A stretch of 64,000 bases of DNA from Aquabacter sediminis (GCF_028863665.1 NZ_JARBFX010000003.1:530782-594781); one strand, 5' to 3'; numbered from the stretch's first letter, positions 27,347-37,149 are shown. Made by a program: numbers and translations. The notes: generated from the sequence alone by a model not told the origin.

Positions 27347-28531
27347 TCACCGTTGCTCGTCGCTATCATCGTAGTATTCGTCAGGCTCGAACACATCGAC
27401 GTCGCCAAGTTCAACGTCGATTCCATTCAGGTCGATTTCACATGACGCAAGTTCGATCTCCTGATCCTCACTTCCTAGATCGTGCATCCTGACCGTGACC
27501 GTAGCGCGGACATCATGAATTTCATCGACCTCGACCGATCGTCCGCCCATGCTGACTGATTCCCGATCGACGCTATCCCAAACAGAGAAATTCAACTCGA
27601 CATGCACGCGCAGTTCAAGCTGGATAGGCATGCTCAGAACCGCGGTTACAATACCTCCCTCATCGGGATCGCTTGTCTCGATAATGTCTACATCGGCATC
27701 GTCTGCCCATTCGACCTTTCGCAACTCTGTGCCATAGGGAATCGCATCCAATTCACCAGACGTTGCATATCCGTTCACATCGACATCGAGATTGGTGATC
27801 ACTCCTTCAAGTTCTTTTCGGATTTCAGCACGACCATCGCTATCTGCCGCAAGCCAACCTAAGATCGACTGCCTGACTACGAGCGGCGGATCATTGAGGA
27901 GCGCCAGCGCTGTTTCGAGTTCGGGCACGAGATAGAGACGCTGCGATTGTTCGCAGAATTTTCGCCAATCACCGTCTTTGGAGACGACCAAGAAAGATTT
28001 TTCGCGTAGGCGGGCTGTTGCTTCCAAAGCATGGAGCGCCAAAGCGTCGGGGAATTCATCTTTCTTTTTACCCGTACCGAACGGCGCCTGTCCACCGAAG
28101 TAGCCGTCGAACAGTTCCTTGGTCGTGACCAAGTCCTCGTCCGGCAGAATTTCACATCCCGTGTTCTGGACGTATTGCGCGAAACGCGTTTGAGCTGCTC
28201 CTGTAGCTGTTTGCCCTCCAGTGATTAGATCCAGTATATGATCTCTGGTGGGCTGGACCGTTTCAAACGCGTAGAGGGCCTCCCCAATTGCCTTGCGAAC
28301 ATTACGGAAGGCATCTTCGGCGCTTTTCTCAAGATGGCTGACAATCTCTTTGGCGACGGTGCCGGACAGCAGGAAATCGAATGGTCTATTGTTAAGGATA
28401 GCGACAGTTGCAAGTGGGGCGGCGCTAAGTTGTAGGCCTTTCTCGTCGAAAATATTGGTGTCGATCGAGAGCGCTGAGATTGATTGATTCCGCAAAATAT
28501 TGCGCAACTCAATTTCTGGCACAATAGGCAT
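27347..28531 (-). CDS. PIN-like domain protein (DUF4935 type), probable horizontally acquired
   Basis: A 394-residue protein. The N-terminal half (about 18-200) has PIN-nuclease features: SIDTNIF with the first acidic residue (24), KEIVSHLEK, KKKDEFPDALALHAL and VVSKDGDWRKF with later acidic residues, as in DUF4935 PIN-like proteins. The C-terminal half is predicted from composition to be beta-rich and is very acidic, ending EPDEYYDDSDEQR; I do not recognise it. Base composition and codon use (many A/T third positions) differ sharply from neighbours. It stands alone, with no antitoxin-like partner. Role as an RNase or defence effector is inference. Confidence 0.65.
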   Translation of the reverse strand: MPIVPEIELRNILRNQSISALSIDTNIFDEKGLQLSAAPLATVAILNNRPFDFLLSGTVAKEIVSHLEKSAEDAFRNVRKAIGEALYAFETVQPTRDHILDLITGGQTATGAAQTRFAQYVQNTGCEILPDEDLVTTKELFDGYFGGQAPFGTGKKKDEFPDALALHALEATARLREKSFLVVSKDGDWRKFCEQSQRLYLVPELETALALLNDPPLVVRQSILGWLAADSDGRAEIRKELEGVITNLDVDVNGYATSGELDAIPYGTELRKVEWADDADVDIIETSDPDEGGIVTAVLSMPIQLELRVHVELNFSVWDSVDRESVSMGGRSVEVDEIHDVRATVTVRMHDLGSEDQEIELASCEIDLNGIDVELGDVDVFEPDEYYDDSDEQR

Positions 28532-28782
28532 TCAGTGATGTTCCAAACATGTGATGACCGTTGATACGTCGTGGGCGCAGCAAAGCAGAACGAACGACTG
28601 ACATTGGGGGCGCGTCGCGGTCAAGTCAGCAGACGATCTGAATGGCCACTTTCGCAAATTCGTCGCCCGAAACCAGCCTGTCCGCAAACCACCCCATCTC
28701 AGATGCTCCCCCATCCCACCCCTTGCCCTCTGCCCTATACTGCCCGCTCCCATCCCCTTGAGTCGGAGCGTCCGCGCATCCC

Positions 28783-28920
28783 ATGCCCCTCCGTCGCCTA
28801 CCCCCCATCCTGATCGACCGCCTCGCCGCCGGCCCGGTGGTAGAGCGGCCGGCGGCCTAGGGAAGGTCGGGCGGGACGACGCCGGATGCTCCCGCGAGCA
28901 CCATCGCAGGGCGCCCAAGC
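28783..28920 (+). pseudogene. mutL: Degenerate copy of the 5' end of mutL
   Basis: The reading frame from ATG 28783 gives MPLRRLPPILIDRLAAGPVV then ERPAA and a TAG at codon 26; intact mutL at 30193 reads MPIRRLPPILIDRIAAGEVV then ERPAAVV. Nucleotide similarity continues past the stop for about 60 bases (GAAGG, GGATGC, CATCG blocks align) and then fades. A CTATACTG block occurs upstream of both ATGs. It lies in the same orientation as mutL, 1.4 kb upstream, on the far side of an acyltransferase gene. Confidence 0.8.
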
Positions 28921-28921
28921 G

Positions 28922-28932
28922 CCCCCCCCCCC
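28922..28932. repeat. Run of 11 C
   Basis: Homopolymer of 11 C residues, 15 bases beyond the acyltransferase stop codon, inside a C-rich stretch. It lies outside the coding frame. Confidence 0.8.
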
Positions 28933-28947
28933 GCCCCCTCGCCCCCC

Positions 28948-29967
28948 TCACACCACCGCCGCCCGCTTCCCCCGCCCCGACAAAGCCCGCGTGAGCGGCG
29001 CCTCCACCCAGTGGTGGACGAGGAGACCCACCAGGCTGGCGGAGATCAGGGCGGTGGCGATCCAGCTGGTAAATTGCAGCCAGCCATAGGGCATATGGTG
29101 CACGAACACCGCGCGCAGCACGAAGATGAACAAAGCGTGGGTGAGATAGATGGAATAGCTGGCATCCCCCAGCCGGTGCAGCAGGCGGCAGTTCCAGCGG
29201 GCAAGGCCCGGCTCGTTGGCAAGGCCGCCCAGCACCACGAGCGGAGCGCCGAGGAAGAGGAGGAGGTCCTCCGCCCGCCCGCCAAAGGCAATGGCAAGAA
29301 GGATGAGGGCGCCCCCCAGCGGCAGGCAGAAGCCCCATCGGGTCAGGTCGCGGGTGTCGTACATCCAGCCGATGAACAGCCCCATGAGGAAATAAAGCAG
29401 GATATAGTCCGTATAGGTCAGCAGCACCGGCCCGCTCACCGCCACCAGCGCGCCCACTGCCACCAAGGCCAGGATGACGACGCTGTTGACCAGCACCACC
29501 GCGCCGAATGCCAGGGACAGGGCGAAGATGGCGTAGAAGAACATCTCGTAATTCAGCGTCCATCCGGGGATGAGGATGGGCCACAATTCATCCGGCCATT
29601 TCAGCGAATAATGGGGAATGAAGAAAAGCGAATAGACATAGCTCATGAAGAACTCATGGGCCCGCGGCGCCCAATCCTGCACCTTGTAGAGCAGAACCGC
29701 CGCGATGGTGGTGCAGATCCAATAGAGCGGCACCACCCGCACGATGCGGCGATAGAGGAAGCGGAGCGGGGTCTCCGTGCGGCCCACGCGATACATGATG
29801 AAGCCGCTGATGACGAAGAAGACATAGACGCCGGCCACCCCGATATTGAAGCCGCTCAAGGGATCGAACAGGCCGGGATCGGGGTTGCGCGCATGGTGCA
29901 GCACCACGGTGAGCGCCGCGAGCGCGCGCAGATATTGAATGGAGACGATGGTCCTTGATCCCGTCAT
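28948..29967 (-). CDS. Acyltransferase 3 family membrane protein (ExoZ-like)
   Basis: A 339-residue polytopic membrane protein of the acyltransferase-3 family, members of which acetylate exopolysaccharide or other surface glycans. SIQYLRALAALTVVLHHARN carries the catalytic-type His near residue 24, VYVFFVISGFIMY follows, and the RRIVRVVPLYWICT motif is typical of ExoZ-like members; about ten hydrophobic segments. It is divergent from mutL and bracketed by the degenerate mutL start and intact mutL, so it was probably inserted or carried into this place. No sugar-synthesis genes adjoin it. Confidence 0.85.
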   Translation of the reverse strand: MTGSRTIVSIQYLRALAALTVVLHHARNPDPGLFDPLSGFNIGVAGVYVFFVISGFIMYRVGRTETPLRFLYRRIVRVVPLYWICTTIAAVLLYKVQDWAPRAHEFFMSYVYSLFFIPHYSLKWPDELWPILIPGWTLNYEMFFYAIFALSLAFGAVVLVNSVVILALVAVGALVAVSGPVLLTYTDYILLYFLMGLFIGWMYDTRDLTRWGFCLPLGGALILLAIAFGGRAEDLLLFLGAPLVVLGGLANEPGLARWNCRLLHRLGDASYSIYLTHALFIFVLRAVFVHHMPYGWLQFTSWIATALISASLVGLLVHHWVEAPLTRALSGRGKRAAVV

Positions 29968-30192
29968 CGGCTGTTGGCCCCCGCCTGCCTGCCGCCTTCC
30001 GCATGCGGCCTGTCACCGTGCGGCAAAGGTTAAGGCGGGGAAGCTGGCGCGGGGAATGAACAAAAATAGCCCGGTGCGCCCGACAGTGCCCTTTCGCACG
30101 GGACCCCGGCACGGGCGGCGCGGAGGGCCTATACTGGCGCCTCGGTTGTTCCGAGTCGCCCCGCTTGCCCCTGTCCCGTTTCGAGCCGCCTT

Positions 30193-32094
30193 ATGCCCAT
30201 CCGCCGCCTGCCCCCCATCCTGATCGACCGCATCGCCGCCGGCGAGGTGGTGGAGCGGCCGGCCGCCGTGGTGAAGGAATTGGTGGAGAATGCGCTGGAT
30301 GCAGGCGCCAAATCCATCGAGGTGGTGATCGATGGCGGCGGGCGGCGGCTGATCCGGGTGGCCGATGACGGCTCCGGCATGGGGCCGGACGAACTGGCGC
30401 TCTGCGTGGAGCGGCACGCCACCTCCAAGCTGCCGGACGAGGATCTGCTCGCCATCTCCACTTTGGGGTTCAGGGGGGAGGCTTTGCCCTCCATCGGCTC
30501 GGTGGCGCGGCTTTCCATCACCTCGCGCCTGAAGGGCGCGCCACATGCCTTCGAGATCAAGGTGGAGGCCGGGGTTGTCGGCGCGGTGCGGCCGGCGGCG
30601 CTCAGCGCCGGCACGCGGGTGGAGGTGCGCGACCTCTTCTTCGCCACCCCGGCGCGGCTGAAATTCCTGAAATCCGATCGGGCGGAAGCAGCCGCCGCCA
30701 CCGACGTGGTGCGCCGCCTGGCGCTGGCCCGTCCGGATGTGGCCTTCACTTTGGTCGCCGAGGAGCGCGGCCCCCTCACCTTTCCCGCCCGCGCCGATGA
30801 CCCGGAAGGCCGCGCCGCCCGCATGGCCGATGTGCTGGGCGCCGAGGCCGGGCGCAATGTGATCCCGGTGGAGGGCGAGCGGGAGGGGGCGCGGCTCACG
30901 GGGCTTGCGGGCTTGCCCACCTTCTCCAAGGCCAATTCGCTGTCCCAATTCCTGTTCGTGAATGGCCGCCCGGTGCGCGACAAGCTGCTCATGGGCGCGG
31001 TGCGCGGCGCCTATGCGGACCTGCTGCCGTCCGACCGGCATCCGCTGCTCGCCTTGTTCATCACCCTCGATCCGCGCGAGGTGGATGTGAATGTCCACCC
31101 GGCCAAGACCGAGGTGCGGTTCCGCGATGGCGGCAACATCCGCGCCCTCATCGTGCGCACCCTCTCCACGGCCTTGGCCGAGCGTGCCCCCAGCACCGCC
31201 GCCACCATGGCGGACCGCCTGGTGGCGCTTGCCCGCGCGCCGGAACTGGAAGCGGGGCCGGCGGCGTCCGCCCTGCCCCCCGGCCTCCCCCGCCCGCTCC
31301 CCCGCCCCGATGGCGGCTGGTCCGGCCGGTTCCGGGCGCCCGAGCCCCTGCCCGCCGGCGGCCATGACTGGCGCACCTCCCCCGCCCGGCCGCTGGTGGC
31401 CGATCCCGTGGCCGCCGCCGTGCTGGCGGAGCCGGTGCAATCGGCCTTCGAGCTGGGCGCGCCCTCCGTGGATGCCCGCCCGGCTTTCGCACCGGTGGAG
31501 GCGGCTGATCTCGACCGGCCGCTGGGCGCCGCGCGGGCGCAATTGCACGAGACCTATATCGTCGCCCAGACCCGCGCCGGCATGGTGCTGGTGGACCAGC
31601 ACGCCGCCCATGAGCGGCTCGTCTATGAGAAATTAAAGCACGCCCTGGAGCGCGACGGGGTCGCCCGCCAGGGGCTCCTGGTGCCCGTGGTGGTGGATCT
31701 CGACCCGGCGGAGGCCGATCGCCTCGCCGAGCGGGCGGGCGATCTGGAGCGGCTCGGCCTGGTGCTCGAATCCTTCGGCCATGGCGCGGTGCTGGTGCGC
31801 GAGGTGCCGGCGCTGCTGAAGGAGGCCGACACCACCCGCCTGGTGCGCGACCTCGCCGAGCATGCGGCGGAATGGGACGATGCCTTGCCCCTGGAGCGCC
31901 GCCTCCTGCACGTGGCCGCCACCATGGCCTGCCACGGCTCCGTGCGCGCCGGCCGCCGCCTGCGCTTGGAAGAAATGAACGCCCTCCTGCGGGAGATGGA
32001 AGCGACCCCCAATTCCGGCGAGTGCAATCACGGCCGGCCCACCTTCGTCACGCTCTCGTTGTCGGACGTGGAGAAACTGTTCGCGCGTCGGTAG
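30193..32094 (+). CDS. mutL: DNA mismatch repair protein MutL
   Basis: A 633-residue mismatch-repair ATPase that links MutS to downstream repair. GHKL motifs are LVENALDAGA (Glu/Asn near 34-37), DDGSGMGPDE and GFRGEALPSI; the N-terminal 330 residues are well conserved and a Pro/Ala-rich linker follows. The C-terminal domain has DQHAAHERLVYE, matching the DQHAx2Ex4E endonuclease motif, plus ACHGSVRAGRRL and CNHGRPTF, so it should be a nicking-competent MutL. The ATG lacks a strong ribosome-binding site. A broken duplicate of its 5' end lies at 28783. Confidence 0.96.
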   Translation: MPIRRLPPILIDRIAAGEVVERPAAVVKELVENALDAGAKSIEVVIDGGGRRLIRVADDGSGMGPDELALCVERHATSKLPDEDLLAISTLGFRGEALPSIGSVARLSITSRLKGAPHAFEIKVEAGVVGAVRPAALSAGTRVEVRDLFFATPARLKFLKSDRAEAAAATDVVRRLALARPDVAFTLVAEERGPLTFPARADDPEGRAARMADVLGAEAGRNVIPVEGEREGARLTGLAGLPTFSKANSLSQFLFVNGRPVRDKLLMGAVRGAYADLLPSDRHPLLALFITLDPREVDVNVHPAKTEVRFRDGGNIRALIVRTLSTALAERAPSTAATMADRLVALARAPELEAGPAASALPPGLPRPLPRPDGGWSGRFRAPEPLPAGGHDWRTSPARPLVADPVAAAVLAEPVQSAFELGAPSVDARPAFAPVEAADLDRPLGAARAQLHETYIVAQTRAGMVLVDQHAAHERLVYEKLKHALERDGVARQGLLVPVVVDLDPAEADRLAERAGDLERLGLVLESFGHGAVLVREVPALLKEADTTRLVRDLAEHAAEWDDALPLERRLLHVAATMACHGSVRAGRRLRLEEMNALLREMEATPNSGECNHGRPTFVTLSLSDVEKLFARR

Positions 32095-32154
32095 CGGGGC
32101 CAATCCCCCGCATGACGCGCGAAAGACACACCGCGCGATTGTTGGTTCGCCGGC

Positions 32155-32203
32155 TGTGGATGACGTGCATAACGCTGGGGCCCCGGGGCCGGCCTTGTCC
32201 ACA
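32155..32203. promoter_or_regulatory. Pair of inverted DnaA-like boxes upstream of nrdJ
   Basis: TGTGGATGA (32155-32163; complement TCATCCACA) and TTGTCCACA (32195-32203) each differ by one base from TTATCCACA and face each other 40 bp apart. DnaA control of ribonucleotide reductase genes is known in E. coli; here it is inference. Confidence 0.35.
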
Positions 32204-32269
32204 GGCCCAAAGAGGCCGAAACCCGCGTCGGGCCAAGGACGTTTACGACTTGTTAACAGGGATGGCGCG

Positions 32270-32281
32270 ACTATATTTAGT
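32270..32281. promoter_or_regulatory. Possible NrdR box
   Basis: ACTATATTTAGT is a near-palindrome that resembles the core of NrdR operators found before ribonucleotide reductase genes. A CAAA-N6-TTTG element at 32305-32318 could be the second half of the usual pair, but the 36-bp centre spacing is not the standard 31-32. Confidence 0.3.
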
Positions 32282-32514
32282 AGGCAGCCAACGAAGGGAG
32301 CCCCCAAATCTGTGTTTGACGGCGGCGCCAGACTCGCTCTAGCGTCCACCTCCTCGACAGCGGGACACATTGGCCGAAGGCCGGTATTCACCCACTGTCG
32401 GTTCCAAACACAGCAGTCCGGTCTCCGGGACGGCGCGAGCCGTCGTACCCGCGCGTTTGCGTTCGGCTGCCGCCATCTTTGCTGAATGCCCTTGGGGGGC
32501 TGAGGAGTCTCGAT

Positions 32515-35500
32515 ATGCGCGTCGAACGCCGCTACACCACGGCCGGACAGTCGCCCTATGCCGGCATCGCCTTCCGCGAGACCGTCAGCGAGATCCGCAA
32601 TCCGGATGGCTCGGTGGTCTTCCGGCAGGAAGGCATCGAGGTGCCCGCGCACTTCTCTCAAGTTGCGAGCGACATCCTGGCGCAGAAGTATTTCCGCCGT
32701 GCGGGCGTGCCCTCGCGCCTGAAGAAGGTGGAGGAGAATGCCGTCCCCTCCTTCCTGTGGCGCGCCAAGGCGGACCTGGATGCGCTGGCCTCCCTGCCCG
32801 TGGACAAGCGCTATGGCGGCGAGATCTCGGCCAAGCAGGTGTTCGATCGCCTGGCCGGCACCTGGACCTATTGGGGCTGGAAGGGCGGCTATTTCGACAG
32901 CGAGGCCGACGCGCAGGCCTTCTTCGACGAGCACCGCTACATGCTGGCCATGCAGATGGTCGCCCCCAATTCCCCCCAGTGGTTCAATACCGGCCTGCAC
33001 TGGGCCTATGGCATTGACGGCCCCGGCCAGGGCCATTTCTACGTGGACCATGTGACCGGCGAGGTCCATGCCTCCACCTCCGCCTATGAGCGGCCCCAGC
33101 CCCATGCCTGCTTCATCCAGTCGGTCGGCGACGATCTGGTGAATGAAGGCGGCATCATGGACCTGTGGGTGCGCGAGGCGCGCCTGTTCAAGTATGGCTC
33201 CGGCACCGGCACCAATTTCTCGTCCCTGCGCGGCGAGGGCGAGAAGCTCTCCGGCGGCGGGCGCTCGTCCGGGCTCATGAGCTTCCTGAAGATCGGCGAC
33301 CGCGCGGCGGGCGCCATCAAGTCCGGCGGCACCACCCGCCGCGCCGCCAAGATGGTGGTGGTGGATGCGGATCATCCAGACATAGAGGCCTATGTGGACT
33401 GGAAGGTGGTGGAGGAGCTGAAGGTCTCCGCCCTCGTCACCGGCTCCAAGCTCAATGCCAAGCACCTGAAGGCCGTGCTCAAGGCCTGCGTGAATTGCGA
33501 GGGCGCGGGGGATTCCTGCTTCGACCCGGAGAAGAACCCGGCCCTGAAGCGCGAGATCCGCGCCGCCCGCAAGGCCCATGTGGCCGATGCCGCCATCCGG
33601 CGCATCATTCAGTATGCCCGTCAGGGCTATACGGACATCGACATCGACATCTACGACACCGATTGGGACGGCGACGCCTACCTGACCGTCGCCGGCCAGA
33701 ATTCCAACAATTCGGTGCGCGTGACCGACGCCTTCCTGCGCGCCGTGGAAGCGGACGCGGATTGGGAGCTGATCCGCCGCACCGACGGCAAGGTGGCCAA
33801 GACCATCAAGGCCCGCGAGCTGTGGGAGAAGATCGGCGCCGCCGCCTGGCATTGCGCTGATCCCGGCATCCAGTTCCACACCACGGTGAATGACTGGCAC
33901 ACCTGCCCGGCGGGCGGCGAAATCCGCGCCTCCAATCCGTGCTCGGAATATATGTTCCTGGACGACACGGCCTGCAATCTGGCCTCGCTGAACCTGCTTC
34001 AGTTCCGCGACGCCGAGAAGCGCTTCGACGTGGAGAGCTTCGAGCATGCGGTGCGGCTGTGGACCGTGGTGCTCGAAATCTCGGTGCTGATGGCGCAGTT
34101 CCCCTCGCGCCGCATCGCCGAACTGTCCTACGAATACCGCACGCTGGGCCTGGGCTATGCCAATATTGGCGGGCTGCTCATGTCGTCGGGCATTCCCTAT
34201 GACTCGGCCGAGGGCCGCGCCATTTGCGGCGCCATCTCCGCCATCATGACCGGCATCTGCTATGCCACCTCGGCCGAGATGGCCAAGGAGCTGGGCACCT
34301 TCCCGGCCTATGAGGCCAATGCCGAATCCATGGCCCGCGTCATCCGCAACCATCGCCGCGCCGCCCATGGGGAGGCCGCTGGCTATGAGGGCCTCGCCGT
34401 CGACCCGGTGCCGCTGGACCATGCGTCCATCAAGGATGCGCGCCTGTCCGCCCATGCCCGCACGGCCTGGGACAAGGCGGTGGAGATGGGCGTCCTGCAC
34501 GGGTACCGCAACGCCCAGGTCTCGGTGATCGCCCCCACCGGCACCATCGGCCTGGTGATGGATTGCGACACCACCGGCATCGAGCCCGACTTCGCGCTGG
34601 TGAAGTTCAAGAAGCTGGCCGGCGGCGGCTATTTCAAGATCATCAACCGCGCCGTGCCGGAAGCGCTGCGTGCGCTCGGCTATGGCGAGGCGCAGATCGC
34701 CGAGATCGAGGCCTATGCGGTGGGCCACGGCTCGCTCGCCCAGGCCCCGGGCATCAACCACACCACGCTGAAGGCCAAGGGCTTCGACGAGGCGGCGATC
34801 CAGAAGGCGGAAAGCGCGGTCAAGAGCGCCTTCGACATCAAGTTCGCCTTCAACCGCTGGACCTTCGGCGAGGAGTTCCTGGCCAAGACGCTGGGCGTGG
34901 CACCGGCGCAGTTGGCGGACCCCAAGTTCGACCTGCTGGCGCACCTGGGCTTCACCAAGGCCGAGATCGATGCCGCCAACGTCCATGTGTGCGGCGCCAT
35001 GACGCTGGAAGGTGCGCCCTTCCTGAAGGCCGAGCACCTGCCGGTGTTCGACTGTGCCTCCCCCTGCGGGCGGCTCGGCAAGCGCTTCCTCTCGGTGGAG
35101 AGCCACATCCGCATGATGGCGGCGGCGCAGCCCTTCATTTCCGGCGCCATCTCCAAGACCATCAACATGCCCAATGACGCGACGGTGGAGGACTGCAAGT
35201 CCGCCTACCTCCTGTCCTGGCGCCTGGCGCTGAAGGCCAACGCGCTCTATCGCGACGGCTCCAAGCTCTCCCAGCCCCTCAACGCCCAATTGGTGGCGGA
35301 CGAGGAGGACGAGGACGATGCGGTGGAGGCCCTGGTGGCCCAGCCCGCCGCCGCCCGCACCGCCTCGGTGACCGAGAAGATCGTCGAGCGCGTGGTGGAG
35401 CGCATCGTCGAGCACCGGGTGCGCGAGCGCGAGAAGATGCCCGACCGCCGCAAGGGCTATACCCAGAAGGCGGTGGTGGGCGGCCACAAGGTCTATCTGC

Positions 35501-36243
35501 GCACCGGCGAATATGATGACGGCCGCATCGGCGAGATCTTCATCGACATGCACAAGGAGGGCGCGGCGCTCCGCTCGCTCCTCAACAACTTCGCCATCGC
35601 CATCTCGCTCGGCCTGCAATATGGCGTGCCGCTCGAGGAATATGTGGACGCCTTCACCTTCACCCGCTTCGAGCCGGCCGGCCCGGTGCAGGGCAACGAC
35701 ACCATCAAGTACGCCACCTCGATCCTGGACTATGTGTTCCGGGAACTGGCGGTGTCCTATCTGGCGCGCAGCGACCTCGGCCATGTGGACCCCGCCGACA
35801 CCGGCTTCGACGCCCTCGGCAAGGGCGTGGAAGAAGGCAAGGCGCCCTCGGCTGCAGCGGCCCGCATCGTGTCCAAGGGCCTGGTGCGCGGCAAGACGGT
35901 GAACCTGCTGGCCCAGGCCATGGCGCAAGCCGAGCCCCGCGCCTCTTCGGACAAGGTCACGGTGCTGCGCGCCCGGACCGACGGCGCCACCGCGCTCAAG
36001 TCCGAGCCAGAGCCCGAGGCCCTGCTGGAGGTGGATGCCGAAGCGGTGGAAGAAGCCGCCACCAGCGTCATGGACAAGCAGCTCCCCTGGAGCCCCAAGG
36101 CCCGCGCCGCCGAGCGCCGGGCAGAGGCCCGCGCCAAGGGCTATGAGGGCGAAGCTTGCCCCGAATGCATGAACTTCACGCTGGTGCGCAACGGCACCTG
36201 CCTGAAGTGCGACACCTGCGGCTCCACCACCGGCTGCTCGTGA
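32515..36243 (+). CDS. nrdJ: Adenosylcobalamin-dependent (class II) ribonucleotide reductase
   Basis: A 1242-residue class II enzyme that reduces ribonucleotides to deoxyribonucleotides with or without oxygen. [12 protein letters not shown] and [20 protein letters not shown] carry the first active-site Cys and the radical-site NxCxE. A later domain ([18 protein letters not shown], then [15 protein letters not shown]) and the zinc-ribbon tail [21 protein letters not shown] near 1215-1235 are typical of long alphaproteobacterial NrdJ. The ATG at 32515 follows GAGGAG. Oxygen-independent dNTP supply suits a microaerobic nitrogen fixer. A strong terminator follows about 100 bases after the stop. 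Confidence 0.96.
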   Translation: MRVERRYTTAGQSPYAGIAFRETVSEIRNPDGSVVFRQEGIEVPAHFSQVASDILAQKYFRRAGVPSRLKKVEENAVPSFLWRAKADLDALASLPVDKRYGGEISAKQVFDRLAGTWTYWGWKGGYFDSEADAQAFFDEHRYMLAMQMVAPNSPQWFNTGLHWAYGIDGPGQGHFYVDHVTGEVHASTSAYERPQPHACFIQSVGDDLVNEGGIMDLWVREARLFKYGSGTGTNFSSLRGEGEKLSGGGRSSGLMSFLKIGDRAAGAIKSGGTTRRAAKMVVVDADHPDIEAYVDWKVVEELKVSALVTGSKLNAKHLKAVLKACVNCEGAGDSCFDPEKNPALKREIRAARKAHVADAAIRRIIQYARQGYTDIDIDIYDTDWDGDAYLTVAGQNSNNSVRVTDAFLRAVEADADWELIRRTDGKVAKTIKARELWEKIGAAAWHCADPGIQFHTTVNDWHTCPAGGEIRASNPCSEYMFLDDTACNLASLNLLQFRDAEKRFDVESFEHAVRLWTVVLEISVLMAQFPSRRIAELSYEYRTLGLGYANIGGLLMSSGIPYDSAEGRAICGAISAIMTGICYATSAEMAKELGTFPAYEANAESMARVIRNHRRAAHGEAAGYEGLAVDPVPLDHASIKDARLSAHARTAWDKAVEMGVLHGYRNAQVSVIAPTGTIGLVMDCDTTGIEPDFALVKFKKLAGGGYFKIINRAVPEALRALGYGEAQIAEIEAYAVGHGSLAQAPGINHTTLKAKGFDEAAIQKAESAVKSAFDIKFAFNRWTFGEEFLAKTLGVAPAQLADPKFDLLAHLGFTKAEIDAANVHVCGAMTLEGAPFLKAEHLPVFDCASPCGRLGKRFLSVESHIRMMAAAQPFISGAISKTINMPNDATVEDCKSAYLLSWRLALKANALYRDGSKLSQPLNAQLVADEEDEDDAVEALVAQPAAARTASVTEKIVERVVERIVEHRVREREKMPDRRKGYTQKAVVGGHKVYLRTGEYDDGRIGEIFIDMHKEGAALRSLLNNFAIAISLGLQYGVPLEEYVDAFTFTRFEPAGPVQGNDTIKYATSILDYVFRELAVSYLARSDLGHVDPADTGFDALGKGVEEGKAPSAAAARIVSKGLVRGKTVNLLAQAMAQAEPRASSDKVTVLRARTDGATALKSEPEPEALLEVDAEAVEEAATSVMDKQLPWSPKARAAERRAEARAKGYEGEACPECMNFTLVRNGTCLKCDTCGSTTGCS

Positions 36244-36255
36244 TCCTCACAGCTT

Positions 36256-36278
36256 AGGGCGCCCGGACTGGGCGCCCT
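36256..36278 (+). terminator. Stem-loop just after nrdJ
   Basis: AGGGCGCCC / GGGCGCCCT, 5-base loop, 12 bases past the stop. No T-run; may protect the 3' end. Confidence 0.45.
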
Positions 36279-36341
36279 GAAGCCTGTCTGATGACGACCC
36301 TTCGAAAACCTTGGGCATCCCCCTGCCACGAGGCGGGAACT

Positions 36342-36363
36342 GGCCGGCATGTGCCGGCCTTTT
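36342..36363 (+). terminator. Rho-independent terminator of nrdJ
   Basis: GGCCGGCA-TG-TGCCGGCC followed directly by TTTT: compact 8-bp GC stem with a U-run. Confidence 0.75.
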
Positions 36364-36432
36364 GCCGTTTCGAAACCACTGGTGGGCCAGGGTCCGCGTC
36401 GGCCCGCAAAGCGTGACGTTGGAGGCGCGGCG

Positions 36433-37149
36433 TTGGAGACTTCCCTTTACGAGCCCGTCAAGCGCTTCCTGGAGCAGCTCGGCTACGCCGTGAAAGGCGA
36501 GGTCGGGCATTGCGACATGGTGGGTGTGCGCGACGACGATTCCCCCGTCGTGGTCATCTGCGAACTGAAGATGGCCTTCAACCTGGAGCTCATCCTCCAG
36601 GGCGTGGACCGCGCGACCATGGGGGACGAGATCTGGCTGGCGGCGCAACTCTCCGCCCGCGGCAAGGGGCGGGAAAGCGATCCGCGCTACCGCAATCTCT
36701 GCCGGCGCCTGGGCTTCGGCCTGCTGGGCGTGTCGGCCGCCGGCCGCGTCGACATCCTCGTCTCCCCCGTCGCCCCCCTGCCCCGAAAGGATGCCAAGCG
36801 CCGCTCCAGGCTGATGGAGGAGCACAAGAAGCGCCAGGGCGACCCGGTGGCGGGCGGCGGCACGCGCAAGCCCATCATGACCGCCTACCGTCAGCAGGCG
36901 CTGGCGTGCGCCGCCGCCATGGCCGCCGCGCCGCAAAGGCCGCGCGATCTCAAGCCCACCTGCCCGGATGCGCAGAAAATCCTGCGCCGCAACGTCTATG
37001 GCTGGTTCGAACGGGCGGAGCGCGGCGTCTATGGGCTGACGGACCTGGGGCGCAGCGCGCTGGCCTCCTGGCTGCCGCAGGCTGCGCCGTCTGGCACCCT
37101 GCTGACCGGGGACGCCACCACCCGCGTTGCACCGCCGCCCTCAGAGTGA
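36433..37149 (+). CDS. DUF2161 protein with PD-(D/E)XK nuclease-like fold
   Basis: A 238-residue protein. Residues about 1-115 carry a PD-(D/E)XK-like arrangement: ETSLYEPVKRFLEQLGYAVKGEVGHCDMVG supplies the acidic residue and VVVICELKM the ExK pair; a C-terminal winged-helix-like part includes KILRRNVYGWFERAERGVYGLTDLG. This matches the DUF2161 family, whose function is unknown although a nuclease or phosphodiesterase role has been proposed. The TTG at 36433 is chosen because GGAGG lies 8 bases upstream; no ATG fits. It stands between nrdJ and a convergent channel gene. Confidence 0.75.
   Translation: METSLYEPVKRFLEQLGYAVKGEVGHCDMVGVRDDDSPVVVICELKMAFNLELILQGVDRATMGDEIWLAAQLSARGKGRESDPRYRNLCRRLGFGLLGVSAAGRVDILVSPVAPLPRKDAKRRSRLMEEHKKRQGDPVAGGGTRKPIMTAYRQQALACAAAMAAAPQRPRDLKPTCPDAQKILRRNVYGWFERAERGVYGLTDLGRSALASWLPQAAPSGTLLTGDATTRVAPPPSE

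Larger units (their letters stand above)
32095..32514. other. 420-base upstream region of nrdJ
   Basis: No gene is supported. It contains two inverted DnaA-like boxes (32155-32203), a GGGGCCCCGGGGCC block between them, and a possible NrdR box (32270-32281). No cobalamin riboswitch consensus (B12 box) was seen. Confidence 0.45.

Noticed and set aside
27004..27426. Possible 140-codon gene overlapping the PIN-like gene's end
   Set aside because: Overlaps a better gene, no start signal and no recognisable family; kept only as unassigned sequence.
32284..32514. Cobalamin riboswitch before nrdJ
   Set aside because: I looked for the B12-box core and its flanking helices and found none; B12 switches usually control alternatives to this enzyme, not the B12-dependent form.
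31633..35928. Open frame of over 1400 codons antisense to mutL and nrdJ
   Set aside because: It mirrors two certain genes; the translated sequence is rich in His, Gly, Arg and Ala as expected from the complement of high-GC codons and has no family pattern.
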